Notes under the pieces: generated by a model
Told to the model about the DNA's origin: nothing
Database searches by the model: none
The model's input: only the letters and a program-made list of their open reading frames with translations
DNA from: DASZZX01 sp036260415
Lineage (GTDB): Bacteria; Actinomycetota; Nitriliruptoria; Nitriliruptorales; JAHWKO01
Length of the DNA: 9,835 nt
NCBI GenBank assembly: GCA_036260415.1
Contig: DASZZX010000119.1
Location: 1 to 9,835 of the forward strand
Direction of reading: 5' to 3'
Part shown: positions 1-6,240 of the stretch, in pieces
Layout: each line of letters begins with the position of its first letter
How positions within the stretch are numbered: the first letter of the stretch is position 1
Program-made: the position numbers and the translations under genes

Positions 1-1079
1 CCGCGGAGGCCCAGGACAGCGGCGCTTCGTGGCAGCCGACGCCCCCGGCGGCGCTCGGCCCGCGTGTCGTGCCGCAGGCCGCCTGGAGCGGTCGCGAGCT
101 GCTCGTCTGGGGCGGGGCGCGCTGCACCGGCCGCTGCGCCCCCGAGGACGCGGAGCCCCTGGGCGACGGCGCGGCCTACGACCCGGCGAGCGACGCCTGG
201 CGGCCGATGGCAGCCGCCCCGTTGGCGCCGCGATTCGACGCCGCCGGCCCTCGGCGGCCCTGGCCGGGGTTCCTGTTCGTATGGGGTGGCGACGACGGCG
301 CGGGCGTGCTGGGGGACGGGGCGATCTACGACCCGGAGGGCGACACGTGGCGACCCGTCGCGCCCTCGCCCCTGGCCCCGCGCAGCGCCGCCTCGGCCGT
401 GTGGTCCGGCCGCGAGGTGATCATCTGGGGAGGCACGGTCGGGGCCGACCCCCAGGGTGACGGAGCCGCCTACGACCCGGCGACCGACAGCTGGCGCACG
501 ATCGCCGCCACACCGTTGCGGCCTCGGCTGGGAGCGACCACGGTGTGGACCGGCAGCGAGATGGTGGTGTGGGGAGGGCAGGCGGGCGAGGACGCCGTGG
601 CCGACGGTGCCGCCTACGACCCGGCCACCGACCGCTGGCGTCCGCTCGCCGCCGCCCCGCTCACCGCACGCCTGCCCGGCGCGGCAGCCTGGACCGGGCG
701 CGAGCTGGTGGTCTTCGGCGGTCGAGCCGGCGATCAGCGGCTCACCGACGGTGCCGCCTACGACCCGGCCACCGACCGGTGGCGGCCGCTGAGCAGCTCC
801 CCCGTCGTCGCCCATGAGGCAGCCACGTCGGTGTGGACCGGCCGTGAGCTCGTCGTGTGGGGCGGGTTGTCGGGCGGACAGGCGGTGGCGGACGGTGCCG
901 CCTACGACCCGGGAACCGACGCCTGGCGGCCGATCCCCGCCTGGCAGGCACGGGTTGCGCCGACGGCGGTCTGGGCCGACGGTGAGCTGCTGGTGTGGGG
1001 CGGGCTCGCGCCGGGGGCAGATGGTGAGCTCGAGGTCGTCGCCGACGGCGCCCGGCTCCGACCTGACGACCGCGGCTGA
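1..1079 (+). CDS. Kelch-type beta-propeller protein, 5' end cut off by window
   Basis: The frame is open from the first complete codon (position 3) to the TGA at 1077-1079, so the start lies upstream of the window. A GTG at 69 is in frame, but the residues before it already fit the repeat pattern and it is not a credible start. The visible 358 residues carry seven copies of a [LVI][LVFI][VI][WF]GG strand, each preceded by W-[ST]-G-x-E or a variant. Between them are six copies of DGAxYDPxxDxWRP and one degenerate C-terminal copy (DGARLRP). This is the Kelch/galactose-oxidase propeller pattern, and the count fits a seven-bladed propeller closed by the N-terminal half blade (around SWQPTPPAAL). 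Little of the propeller seems to be missing; the lost part is probably an export signal or a linker, which is inference. No catalytic residues are recognisable, so the role is more likely binding or scaffolding, probably outside the cell. It converges on the metalloprotease gene. Confidence 0.85.
   Translation, partial: AEAQDSGASWQPTPPAALGPRVVPQAAWSGRELLVWGGARCTGRCAPEDAEPLGDGAAYDPASDAWRPMAAAPLAPRFDAAGPRRPWPGFLFVWGGDDGAGVLGDGAIYDPEGDTWRPVAPSPLAPRSAASAVWSGREVIIWGGTVGADPQGDGAAYDPATDSWRTIAATPLRPRLGATTVWTGSEMVVWGGQAGEDAVADGAAYDPATDRWRPLAAAPLTARLPGAAAWTGRELVVFGGRAGDQRLTDGAAYDPATDRWRPLSSSPVVAHEAATSVWTGRELVVWGGLSGGQAVADGAAYDPGTDAWRPIPAWQARVAPTAVWADGELLVWGGLAPGADGELEVVADGARLRPDDRG
165..1052 (+). repeat. 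144-bp internal repeat units of the Kelch gene
   Basis: The codons for the DG of the DGAxYDP motif start at 165, 315, 459, 603, 747, 891 and 1044. The spacings are 150, 144, 144, 144, 144 and 153 bases, so five consecutive units keep exactly the same 48-codon period. Positions 601-634 and 745-778 are identical over 34 bases, including synonymous sites. The repeat follows the propeller blades; the DNA-level identity suggests fairly recent unit duplication or gene conversion. Confidence 0.85.
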
Positions 1080-1122
1080 GCCAGCGGTAGCGGAGGGCGG
1101 GACCGACAGAAGGGCTCGCGGC

Positions 1123-1138
1123 CGGGTCGTCGCACCCG
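1123..1138. terminator. Weak hairpin between convergent genes
   Basis: CGGGT and ACCCG (1123-1127 and 1134-1138) form a five-base stem with a six-base loop in the 75-base gap between the two convergent stop codons. Both flanks are GC-rich and could extend the stem imperfectly. There is no T-tract on either strand. The position suits a two-way terminator, but the stem is short for DNA this rich in GC. Nothing else is seen in the gap 1080-1154. Confidence 0.25.
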
Positions 1139-1154
1139 CCGGGAGGAGTGCAGG

Positions 1155-2708
1155 CTACGGGTGGCCGGCAGGCACCGGCGGCGTCTGCAGGCAGCCGAGC
1201 TCGCGGCCGACCAGCCGCAACCCGGCACGGTCCCCGGCCGCGTACTCGGAGGGGATCGGCGGGTGGTCGGTGAGGGGCTCGTGCATCAGCTGGGCGGCAT
1301 CGCTGACATGCCCGAGCCCCACGGCGTGGCCCAGCTCGTGCAGCAGCACCCGGCCCCAGGTGATGCCGGGCCCGAAGCCGGCCGGGACCGGTTCGCCCGT
1401 CTCCAGGTCGATGACGGCGTCCGCGTTGAGCGTGACCTGCGCGGTGACGAGCACGTCGCCTTCCAGCGTGGGATGGCCTCCACCGGCGACGACCCGTCCA
1501 CTCTCGATGTCGCCCCGGCGGACGAACGCACCGCTGCTCCAGGCGACCAGCAGCGGGGGCCAGCGCTCGCCGTAACGTTCGGGCTGGTACGCGCGGCGCG
1601 TGAAGTCGCGGCCTGGGCCGGGGAACGTCTCGTCGGTGGTGCCATCGAACACGAAACGGAGCCCGCTGGCCTCGGCCACCCGCGCGAACGCCGCGTGCAC
1701 GTCGCTCAGCGCCTCCCCGAACGGGGCCAGCGCGGGGTTGACCACGTAGTGGACCGGCTGGCAGGGATCGAACCGGACCGGACTGCACCCGTCCGCAGCG
1801 GCCATCAGGAACGCGTGGTCACGCGGCATGGGTCGTCCCCGCCCTACCGACCGGATCTCACCGTCGGTCAGGACGTTCCCTGAGGGCCCGAGGTGGCCGT
1901 CGACCGGGCACGCCGACGGCGCGACGCCAGCGGATCGGCCCGGCAGGTCGCGGCCGACCGCCGCGGCGCCGTCGGCGTCCGGCGCGAGGGAGGGGCCGCG
2001 CAGCGCCAGGCCGGCGGCCAGCACCAGCGCCACCCCGGCCGCCAACCACGCCCAGCGCGGCAGCCTGGCCTGCTGGACGACCGTCGCGCTGGCGTGGAGA
2101 GCCGGGCCGTCGTCGGGCACGACCTCCACCGTGACCCCGTGCAGCCGCTCGCCTCGCAGCAGTGGACGGCCGACCCGCACGGCGACCCTGGCGTCGGCCG
2201 CCCCGCCCGGCTCCACGTCCACCTCGCAGGGCACGACCCGGACGCGTCGCCCACGGCCGGGCCCGTCAGCGGCGCGCAGGCGGACCCGCACGGGGACGTT
2301 GCCACGGTTCTCCACCCTCAGCGAGAGTTCGGCGCCCCGGCGCGACGGGGACCTCGCCGGTGTGAGCGCCACCGACAGCTCGCGCCGCACCTGCACGTGG
2401 AGGGCCCCGTCGACCTCCGCCGCCACGCCGTCGTCGCTGGCCGACACGATCCGCACCGCGAACGGCAGCCGGCCCGCCGGTACGGCCGCCTCGGGCAGAC
2501 GGAACCGCAGCCGGGCCGTGCCCTCCTCCCCGGCAGGCAGCCGCAGGGTGGGCGGCTCCGTCCACGCCCACGCGGCCGGCTCGCCGATCACCTCCGGGGT
2601 GAACTCGTCGGCGCGTCCCGCCGTGTTGCGCACGTGCAGCTCGCAGCGGGCCAGCTCTCCCGGTCCGGCGGTCGGCTCGGCTGGGTCCAGCTGGACCGTG
2701 ACGCCCAA
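1155..2708 (-). CDS. Membrane-anchored metzincin-type zinc metalloprotease with Ig-like domains
   Basis: The 517-residue protein has three parts. Residues 1-115 and about 116-212 look like two beta-sandwich (Ig-like, NEW3/COG1470-type) domains, with patterns such as LRLPAGEEGTARLRF and VENRGNVPV. Residues 219-237 form one transmembrane helix. The C-terminal part (about 260-517) carries the zinc site HELGHAVGLGH: H457, E458, H461, G464, H467. M475 lies eight residues further on and fits a Met-turn, as in matrixin-like metzincins. There is no signal peptide, so the helix most likely acts as a signal anchor, leaving the Ig-like part in the cytosol and the protease outside. Four cysteines in the C-terminal part (267, 308, 316, 506) could form two disulfides, which fits an outside location. 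The start is TTG at 2708: the frame is closed upstream by a stop at 2784-2786 with no ATG or GTG between, and a Shine-Dalgarno sequence fits. The substrate is unknown. It is last in the - strand cluster, 88 bases after the CooC-like gene. Confidence 0.85.
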   Translation of the reverse strand: MGVTVQLDPAEPTAGPGELARCELHVRNTAGRADEFTPEVIGEPAAWAWTEPPTLRLPAGEEGTARLRFRLPEAAVPAGRLPFAVRIVSASDDGVAAEVDGALHVQVRRELSVALTPARSPSRRGAELSLRVENRGNVPVRVRLRAADGPGRGRRVRVVPCEVDVEPGGAADARVAVRVGRPLLRGERLHGVTVEVVPDDGPALHASATVVQQARLPRWAWLAAGVALVLAAGLALRGPSLAPDADGAAAVGRDLPGRSAGVAPSACPVDGHLGPSGNVLTDGEIRSVGRGRPMPRDHAFLMAAADGCSPVRFDPCQPVHYVVNPALAPFGEALSDVHAAFARVAEASGLRFVFDGTTDETFPGPGRDFTRRAYQPERYGERWPPLLVAWSSGAFVRRGDIESGRVVAGGGHPTLEGDVLVTAQVTLNADAVIDLETGEPVPAGFGPGITWGRVLLHELGHAVGLGHVSDAAQLMHEPLTDHPPIPSEYAAGDRAGLRLVGRELGCLQTPPVPAGHP

Positions 2709-2710
2709 GC

Positions 2711-2717
2711 CCTCTCC
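2711..2717 (-). promoter_or_regulatory. Shine-Dalgarno site deciding a TTG start
   Basis: On the - strand this reads GGAGAGG, with GGAG five bases before the TTG at 2708. No ATG or GTG exists in frame between here and the upstream stop, so this site settles the metalloprotease start. Confidence 0.7.
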
Positions 2718-2751
2718 GTGCTCCGCGCCCGCCGATGGGGCGCAAGGGGTG

Positions 2752-2768
2752 CCGGCGCTACGCGCCGG
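2752..2768 (-). other. Perfect 7-bp GC hairpin between CooC-like and metalloprotease genes
   Basis: CCGGCGC (2752-2758), a TAC loop and GCGCCGG (2762-2768) form a perfect inverted repeat. It starts 28 bases after the CooC-like stop codon and ends 43 bases before the TTG start of the metalloprotease. No U-run follows on the transcribed strand, so it is not a classical intrinsic terminator. It could be a weak terminator, an mRNA-stabilising or processing element, or a protein site. The rest of the gap 2709-2796 holds only the Shine-Dalgarno sequence. Confidence 0.5.
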
Positions 2769-2796
2769 GTCACTACCGCTTCGCTACATGGGTCAC

Positions 2797-3597
2797 CTAG
2801 CCGGTCGGTGCCGGTTCGAGTTCGACGAGCCGGGCGGCGAGCGCTGCGACGGCGGCGACCGCCGGTGAGTCGGGTGCGGCGTCCAGGGCGGCGACCCCGT
2901 CCCGGTCGGCCTGCCACACCGCGGGGTCCTCGGGCACGGCGACGATCTCGACGTCGGGCAGGGCGCTGGCGACGTCGGCCAGGTCCTCGTCGCTCTCGAG
3001 CCGGTTGGCCGCGACCAGCACCCGGCGGACGCCGACGTCCCGGGTCACTTGTAGGGCCCGACGCGCCACCTCCAGCGACTTCACGTACGGCTCGGTCACG
3101 ACCACCACGACGTCGTCGGCTTTGGGGTACGCCCAGATCAGGTCGTTCACTCCTGCCTCGAGGTCGGCCACGACGACGCGGCCGTCGGCGGGCACCTCGT
3201 TGACGATCCGGCGCGTGGTGCCGTGCGAGCCGCAGCACAGGCAGCCCTCGGCAGGGCGTTCGATGAGGCCGGTCTGCACCAGCCGCACCCCGTCGGGCGC
3301 GGCCACCGCAAGGTCGTCGACCAGTTCCGGGGCGCTGCGGTCCCTTGGCGGGTCGCAGGCGTGTCCCTCGTGGTCGTGCTCGTGTCCGTGGGCGGCCTTG
3401 TCCCGCAGCACCACGTTGACGATCGCCTCCAGACGCTCGGTGGCCTCCGCGCCGAGGCCCAACGCCATCCCGAGGTTGGGGTTGGGGTCGGCGTCCACCG
3501 CGATCACCTCTCGCTCGGTGCGGGCCAGGGTGCGGGCGAGGATGGCGGCGACGGTGGTCTTGCCGGCGCCGCCCTTGCCGGTCACGACGATCTTCAT
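2797..3597 (-). CDS. CooC-like P-loop ATPase with Cys motif and His-rich loop
   Basis: This 266-residue protein belongs to the MinD/CooC group of dimeric P-loop ATPases. It has the deviant Walker A KGGAGKTT (residues 8-15, signature lysine K8), the switch segment VDADPNPN (34-41) and the Walker B-like stretch VVVADLEAG (141-149). CLCCGSH at 119-125 matches the place and type of the CxC motif with which CooC binds nickel at its dimer interface. A loop at 70-81 has five histidines and a cysteine (H70, H72, H74, H76, H79, C81), resembling metal-storage loops of nickel chaperones such as HypB, UreE or CooJ. In the known family the ATPase drives nickel insertion into carbon monoxide dehydrogenase. 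No such enzyme lies in the window, so the client is unknown and the metal may be nickel, copper or another. The protein has no membrane segment and should be cytosolic. Its ATG overlaps the stop of the upstream ATPase gene as ATGA, which implies translational coupling. Confidence 0.85.
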   Translation of the reverse strand: MKIVVTGKGGAGKTTVAAILARTLARTEREVIAVDADPNPNLGMALGLGAEATERLEAIVNVVLRDKAAHGHEHDHEGHACDPPRDRSAPELVDDLAVAAPDGVRLVQTGLIERPAEGCLCCGSHGTTRRIVNEVPADGRVVVADLEAGVNDLIWAYPKADDVVVVVTEPYVKSLEVARRALQVTRDVGVRRVLVAANRLESDEDLADVASALPDVEIVAVPEDPAVWQADRDGVAALDAAPDSPAVAAVAALAARLVELEPAPTG

Positions 3598-4355
3598 CCG
3601 GCGATCAGCTCCTCTCGGTGCTCTTCCCGTTCGACCAGGTGGGCCAGGTCTCGCACGGCTCGGGCAGCGGGGCTCTCGGTCGCCAGGTCGGTGAGCGGGC
3701 CGCGGCGCTCCGCGGCCCGGACCTTCGGGTCCCAGGGAACGACGCCGACCGGGGGACCGAGCGCCGCTGCGACACGGGCCACGTCGTCCGCGCCACGCCC
3801 CTTGGTCACCACCACAGCCGTCGGTGTGCCGTCGTCGTCGAGGATCGACCGGATCCGTCGGGCGGCCATCAGGGACGCCGGCGTCGCCTCGGCCAGCAGC
3901 AGCGCCAGCGTGGCGGAGCGGGTGAAGCCCTCGAAGGGGGTCGCCGGACCTGCCTCCAGGTCGGCCACCGTCACCCAGCCGGGCTCGCGGAACTCGTCCA
4001 ACACCCGCCGGACGGCGGTCAGGTAGCGGCCCACCCGATGCTCGGCGGCCGCGATGTTGCCGAAGCCGAGGAAGCGCAGCTCGTCGGTCACAAGGACGCT
4101 GTAACGCCGGACGGCTTCGGCGGGCTCCACCCCGGCGGCGAGCGTCCAGCCGTACGGGGTGCCCTCACGCTGCTCCACCGCCTCGTCGGGCAGCGGCCGG
4201 TCGTCCACCGGCAGCCCGAGGGAGAGCGCCAGCCCCGGGTTGGTGTCCAGGTCGACGGCGAGCACCCGCTTCCCCCGCTCGGCGAGGCAGCGGGCGAGCA
4301 GCGCCGCCACCACGGTCTTGCCCGACCCCCCCTTGCCCACGACCGCGACCCTCAC
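3594..4355 (-). CDS. Second CooC/MinD-type P-loop ATPase, lacking the Cys motif
   Basis: From the GTG at 4355 the protein has 253 residues and starts VRVAVVGKGGSGKT, the usual distance from start to P-loop in this family. The deviant Walker A is KGGSGKT (8-14), the switch segment is VDLDTNP (34-40) and the Walker B-like stretch is VTVADLEAG (128-136). The middle region, where its partner has CLCCGSH, contains no cysteine; the protein's only cysteine is C23 near the P-loop. It also lacks the His-rich loop. A longer frame starts at an ATG at 4397, but that would place a 26-base hairpin inside the coding region, whereas the GTG has a good Shine-Dalgarno sequence six bases upstream. The ATGA overlap with the next gene suggests equal synthesis, and I infer possible heterodimer formation or a regulatory ATPase role. 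ParA/MinD-type positioning is the alternative, but the sequence is closer to CooC-like maturation ATPases. Confidence 0.8.
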   Translation of the reverse strand: MRVAVVGKGGSGKTVVAALLARCLAERGKRVLAVDLDTNPGLALSLGLPVDDRPLPDEAVEQREGTPYGWTLAAGVEPAEAVRRYSVLVTDELRFLGFGNIAAAEHRVGRYLTAVRRVLDEFREPGWVTVADLEAGPATPFEGFTRSATLALLLAEATPASLMAARRIRSILDDDGTPTAVVVTKGRGADDVARVAAALGPPVGVVPWDPKVRAAERRGPLTDLATESPAARAVRDLAHLVEREEHREELIAG

Positions 4356-4361
4356 CAGCGA

Positions 4362-4369
4362 TCTCCCCC
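4362..4369 (-). promoter_or_regulatory. Shine-Dalgarno site supporting the GTG start at 4355
   Basis: On the - strand this reads GGGGGAGA, ending six bases before the GTG at 4355. It supports the short form of the second ATPase over the form starting at 4397. Confidence 0.65.
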
Positions 4370-4382
4370 GACGGCTACGCCG

Positions 4383-4408
4383 CAGCATCCCGCACACGCG
4401 GGGTGCTG
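4383..4408. other. 11-bp inverted repeat upstream of the ATPase pair
   Basis: Arms 4383-4393 and 4398-4408 flank an ACAC loop. All pairs are Watson-Crick except one (T4388 with G4404), which is a wobble on the + strand and a mismatch on the - strand. The element lies 27 bases before the GTG of the ATPase gene and 98 bases after the stop of the FixH-like gene, in a 151-base gap. No T-tract follows on the - strand. It could be an operator, a terminator-like element for the upstream pair of genes, or an mRNA structure near the ribosome site. The rest of the gap 4356-4506 shows no other clear signal. Confidence 0.55.
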
Positions 4409-4506
4409 TCCAGACCGGCTGGATCCGACCGGGGCGTGCGCAGGGCCGTCGCCGGACCGCCGAGGATCCACGGGTCGAGGTCGACCGTGCCGTCGGGTGC
4501 CGCGGC

Positions 4507-5013
4507 TCACTGCACGTCGATCCCGAAGCCCACCGCGACCGCCGGCTGGCCCTGCTCGATCACCTTGACCCGACCGGACCAGCCACCCCGCATGACGAAG
4601 CTGGTCTCCACCTGGTAGACGCCGGGACCGACCTCGACGGCTTCCTCGTTGACGCCTCGGTGGGACATCTCGGTCATGTCAGCCAGGAAGCAGACCCGCG
4701 CGCCCTCAACCGGCTGCCCGTCACGGGTCACCCGCAGGCGGAACGTGGTGCCCTCCGCGCGCGGTGGCTGCGGGTCGCTGTCGACCGTCACCCGGTAGGC
4801 GTCGTCGCGCACCGTCCGCGCGGCGCAGCCGAGCTCCGCGGCCTGTGTGGCCAGCGCCGCGGTGTCGAGCGATGCAGAGCCGGCCGGGCCCGGCGTGAAG
4901 AAACCCGTCGACGGAGGCGGCTCGCCGTCCCCGTCAGAGAACAGCAGGAGGCCTCCGCCGAACGCGATCGACGCGACGGCCAGGACTCCCAGGACCCGCC
5001 ACCACCGTGTCAT
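4507..5013 (-). CDS. Membrane-anchored FixH/YtkA-like protein
   Basis: The 168-residue protein has an N-terminal membrane segment (about residues 5-25) followed by a low-complexity linker and one small domain (about 60-168). The stretch with ADMTEMSHRG (111-120), then GPGVYQVE (129-136) and GGWSGRVKV (143-151), matches the beta-sandwich pattern of the YtkA/FixH group, in which a Met/His-containing loop is followed by PGxY and GxW strands. M113, M116 and H118 could bind copper(I), which is inference. C63 and C108 may form a disulfide. The domain should lie outside the membrane. The family is linked to cbb3 oxidase assembly (FixH/CcoH) and to copper-related loci. The ATG at 5013 lies 10 bases after the multicopper oxidase stop; that stop codon overlaps the GAGG that may serve as the ribosome site. 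Co-translation with the oxidase is very likely. The family call is moderate and rests on pattern alone. Confidence 0.65.
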   Translation of the reverse strand: MTRWWRVLGVLAVASIAFGGGLLLFSDGDGEPPPSTGFFTPGPAGSASLDTAALATQAAELGCAARTVRDDAYRVTVDSDPQPPRAEGTTFRLRVTRDGQPVEGARVCFLADMTEMSHRGVNEEAVEVGPGVYQVETSFVMRGGWSGRVKVIEQGQPAVAVGFGIDVQ

Positions 5014-5023
5014 GCTGCCCGCC

Positions 5024-6172
5024 TCACTCGTGCTGGTGCTTGCGGCTGGCCCCGCGGTACTCCTCGGTGGTCACGAACGTCATCAGGCCGCCGGGCTCGA
5101 CCGTGTCGTTGCCGGTGTGGTGGGGGATGTGGCAGTGGAACATCCAGGCGCCCGCCTCGGCGACGAACTCGTAGTCGTAGCGCTCGCCGGCGCCCACCAG
5201 CACGGTGTCCGCAAGGTACGGCTGTGGCAGCGGCGCGCCGTCCTTGGCGATCACGCGGAAGCGCTCGCCGTGCTGGTGCATCGGGTGGGCCTGGAACCCG
5301 GCGTTGATCACTCGCACCCGGACCCGGTCCCCCTCCGCCACCGCCAGCTCCTCGGTCTCGGGGAACGACTTGCCGTTGATCGTGAACCAGTTGTACTCGC
5401 CCGGGTTGTGGCCGGCGTGGGCGACGCCCTCCCAGCCGTTGCGGCCGTCGGGCAGCCGGATCCACTCGTCGACGATCTGCACGACGTCGTGGTCGTAGGC
5501 GGGTTCGTCGTGGCCGCGGACGATGAACGCGCCGTACAGCCCCATGTCCAGCTGACGGGCGCTGTCGGCGTGCGAGTGGTACCAGAACGAGCCCGACGGC
5601 TCGGCGACGAACTCGTAGACGAAGCTCTCGCCCGGCAGGATCGGGTCCTGGGTGACCCCCGGCACGCCATCCATCCGGTTGGGCACGTCGACGCCGTGCC
5701 AGTGGATCGTGGTCGGCACCGGGAGACGGTTGTCGAGCTCCACCCGCACCCGGTCACCCTGGTCGACCCAGATCTCCGGGCCGGGGACCTGCCCGTTGTA
5801 GCCCCAGGCGGTGACCTCCACCCCCGGCAGGAACTCCCAGCGGACCGCCTCGGCGGTCAGGCGGAACACCTTCACGCCGTCGACCACCTCGGGCTCGGCG
5901 CGCACCTGCCGCTCGGAGCGCAACGGCAGGCTGGCCGGATCGACCGTCGGGGGAACGACCGCGGGAGCGTCGCCGTGGCGGTCCGGTGTGGGCGAGGACG
6001 CAGCCGCCACGTTCCCGTCTGCGACGTGGGCCGGGTCAGGCGCCACGTCCGGTGGTGATCCCCGCCGGGCGCCGGCCACCAGCGCCGCGGCTGCCAACGC
6101 TGTGACCGCGACCACGACCACGAGCACGACGGGACCGACGCGGCTGCGCGTGCGGGGCCGGCGTGCGTTCAC
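5024..6172 (-). CDS. Membrane-anchored two-domain multicopper oxidase (laccase-like)
   Basis: The 382-residue protein starts at GTG 6172, set by a strong ribosome site. Residues 13-35 form a membrane anchor or uncleaved export signal. A Pro/Ala-rich linker reaches to about 95, followed by two cupredoxin domains (about 100-222 and 223-370). All four copper motifs are present: HWHG (157-160), WYHSH (197-201), HPMHQH (296-301) and HCHIPHH (346-352). These supply the type 2/3 trinuclear cluster and a type 1 site with H296, C347 and H352. Domain 1 has no Cys, so the type 1 copper sits only in domain 2, as in small two-domain laccases that work as homotrimers. The residue ten after C347 is T357 rather than the common axial Met. 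Enzymes of this kind oxidise phenols, metal ions or similar substrates with oxygen; the substrate here is unknown. The arginines near the N-terminus do not form a canonical Tat motif. It is the first gene of the - strand cluster. Confidence 0.92.
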   Translation of the reverse strand: MNARRPRTRSRVGPVVLVVVVAVTALAAAALVAGARRGSPPDVAPDPAHVADGNVAAASSPTPDRHGDAPAVVPPTVDPASLPLRSERQVRAEPEVVDGVKVFRLTAEAVRWEFLPGVEVTAWGYNGQVPGPEIWVDQGDRVRVELDNRLPVPTTIHWHGVDVPNRMDGVPGVTQDPILPGESFVYEFVAEPSGSFWYHSHADSARQLDMGLYGAFIVRGHDEPAYDHDVVQIVDEWIRLPDGRNGWEGVAHAGHNPGEYNWFTINGKSFPETEELAVAEGDRVRVRVINAGFQAHPMHQHGERFRVIAKDGAPLPQPYLADTVLVGAGERYDYEFVAEAGAWMFHCHIPHHTGNDTVEPGGLMTFVTTEEYRGASRKHQHE

Positions 6173-6176
6173 GTTG

Positions 6177-6184
6177 CCCTCCTC
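6177..6184 (-). promoter_or_regulatory. Strong Shine-Dalgarno site of the multicopper oxidase
   Basis: On the - strand this reads GAGGAGGG, followed by CAAC and the GTG at 6172. It fixes the start of the oxidase and suggests efficient translation. Confidence 0.75.
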
Positions 6185-6240
6185 GGGGAGCAGACCTCCT
6201 GGGCTTGGCGGAGGCTACGGCGGCCCATTCGATCGTGCGA

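Noticed and set aside
69..71. In-frame GTG as start of the Kelch gene
   Set aside because: Residues before it already follow the repeat pattern, so the gene simply continues upstream of the window.
1828..3203. Overlapping long + strand frames across the protease and CooC-like genes
   Set aside because: Low-complexity Arg/Pro/Ala translations opposite to genes with clear zinc-protease and P-loop motifs.
2797..3597. Naming the ATPase cooC outright
   Set aside because: Family resemblance is clear, but no carbon monoxide dehydrogenase is visible and the His loop and extra Cys differ from the classical protein, so no symbol was given.
4356..4397. ATG at 4397 as start of the second ATPase
   Set aside because: It would put the inverted repeat 4383-4408 at the start of the coding region and add an Arg-rich lead before a P-loop that normally starts within ten residues; the GTG at 4355 has a good ribosome site.
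4847..6058. A 403-codon open frame on the + strand
   Set aside because: It lies antisense to the multicopper oxidase, whose four copper motifs prove the - strand reading.
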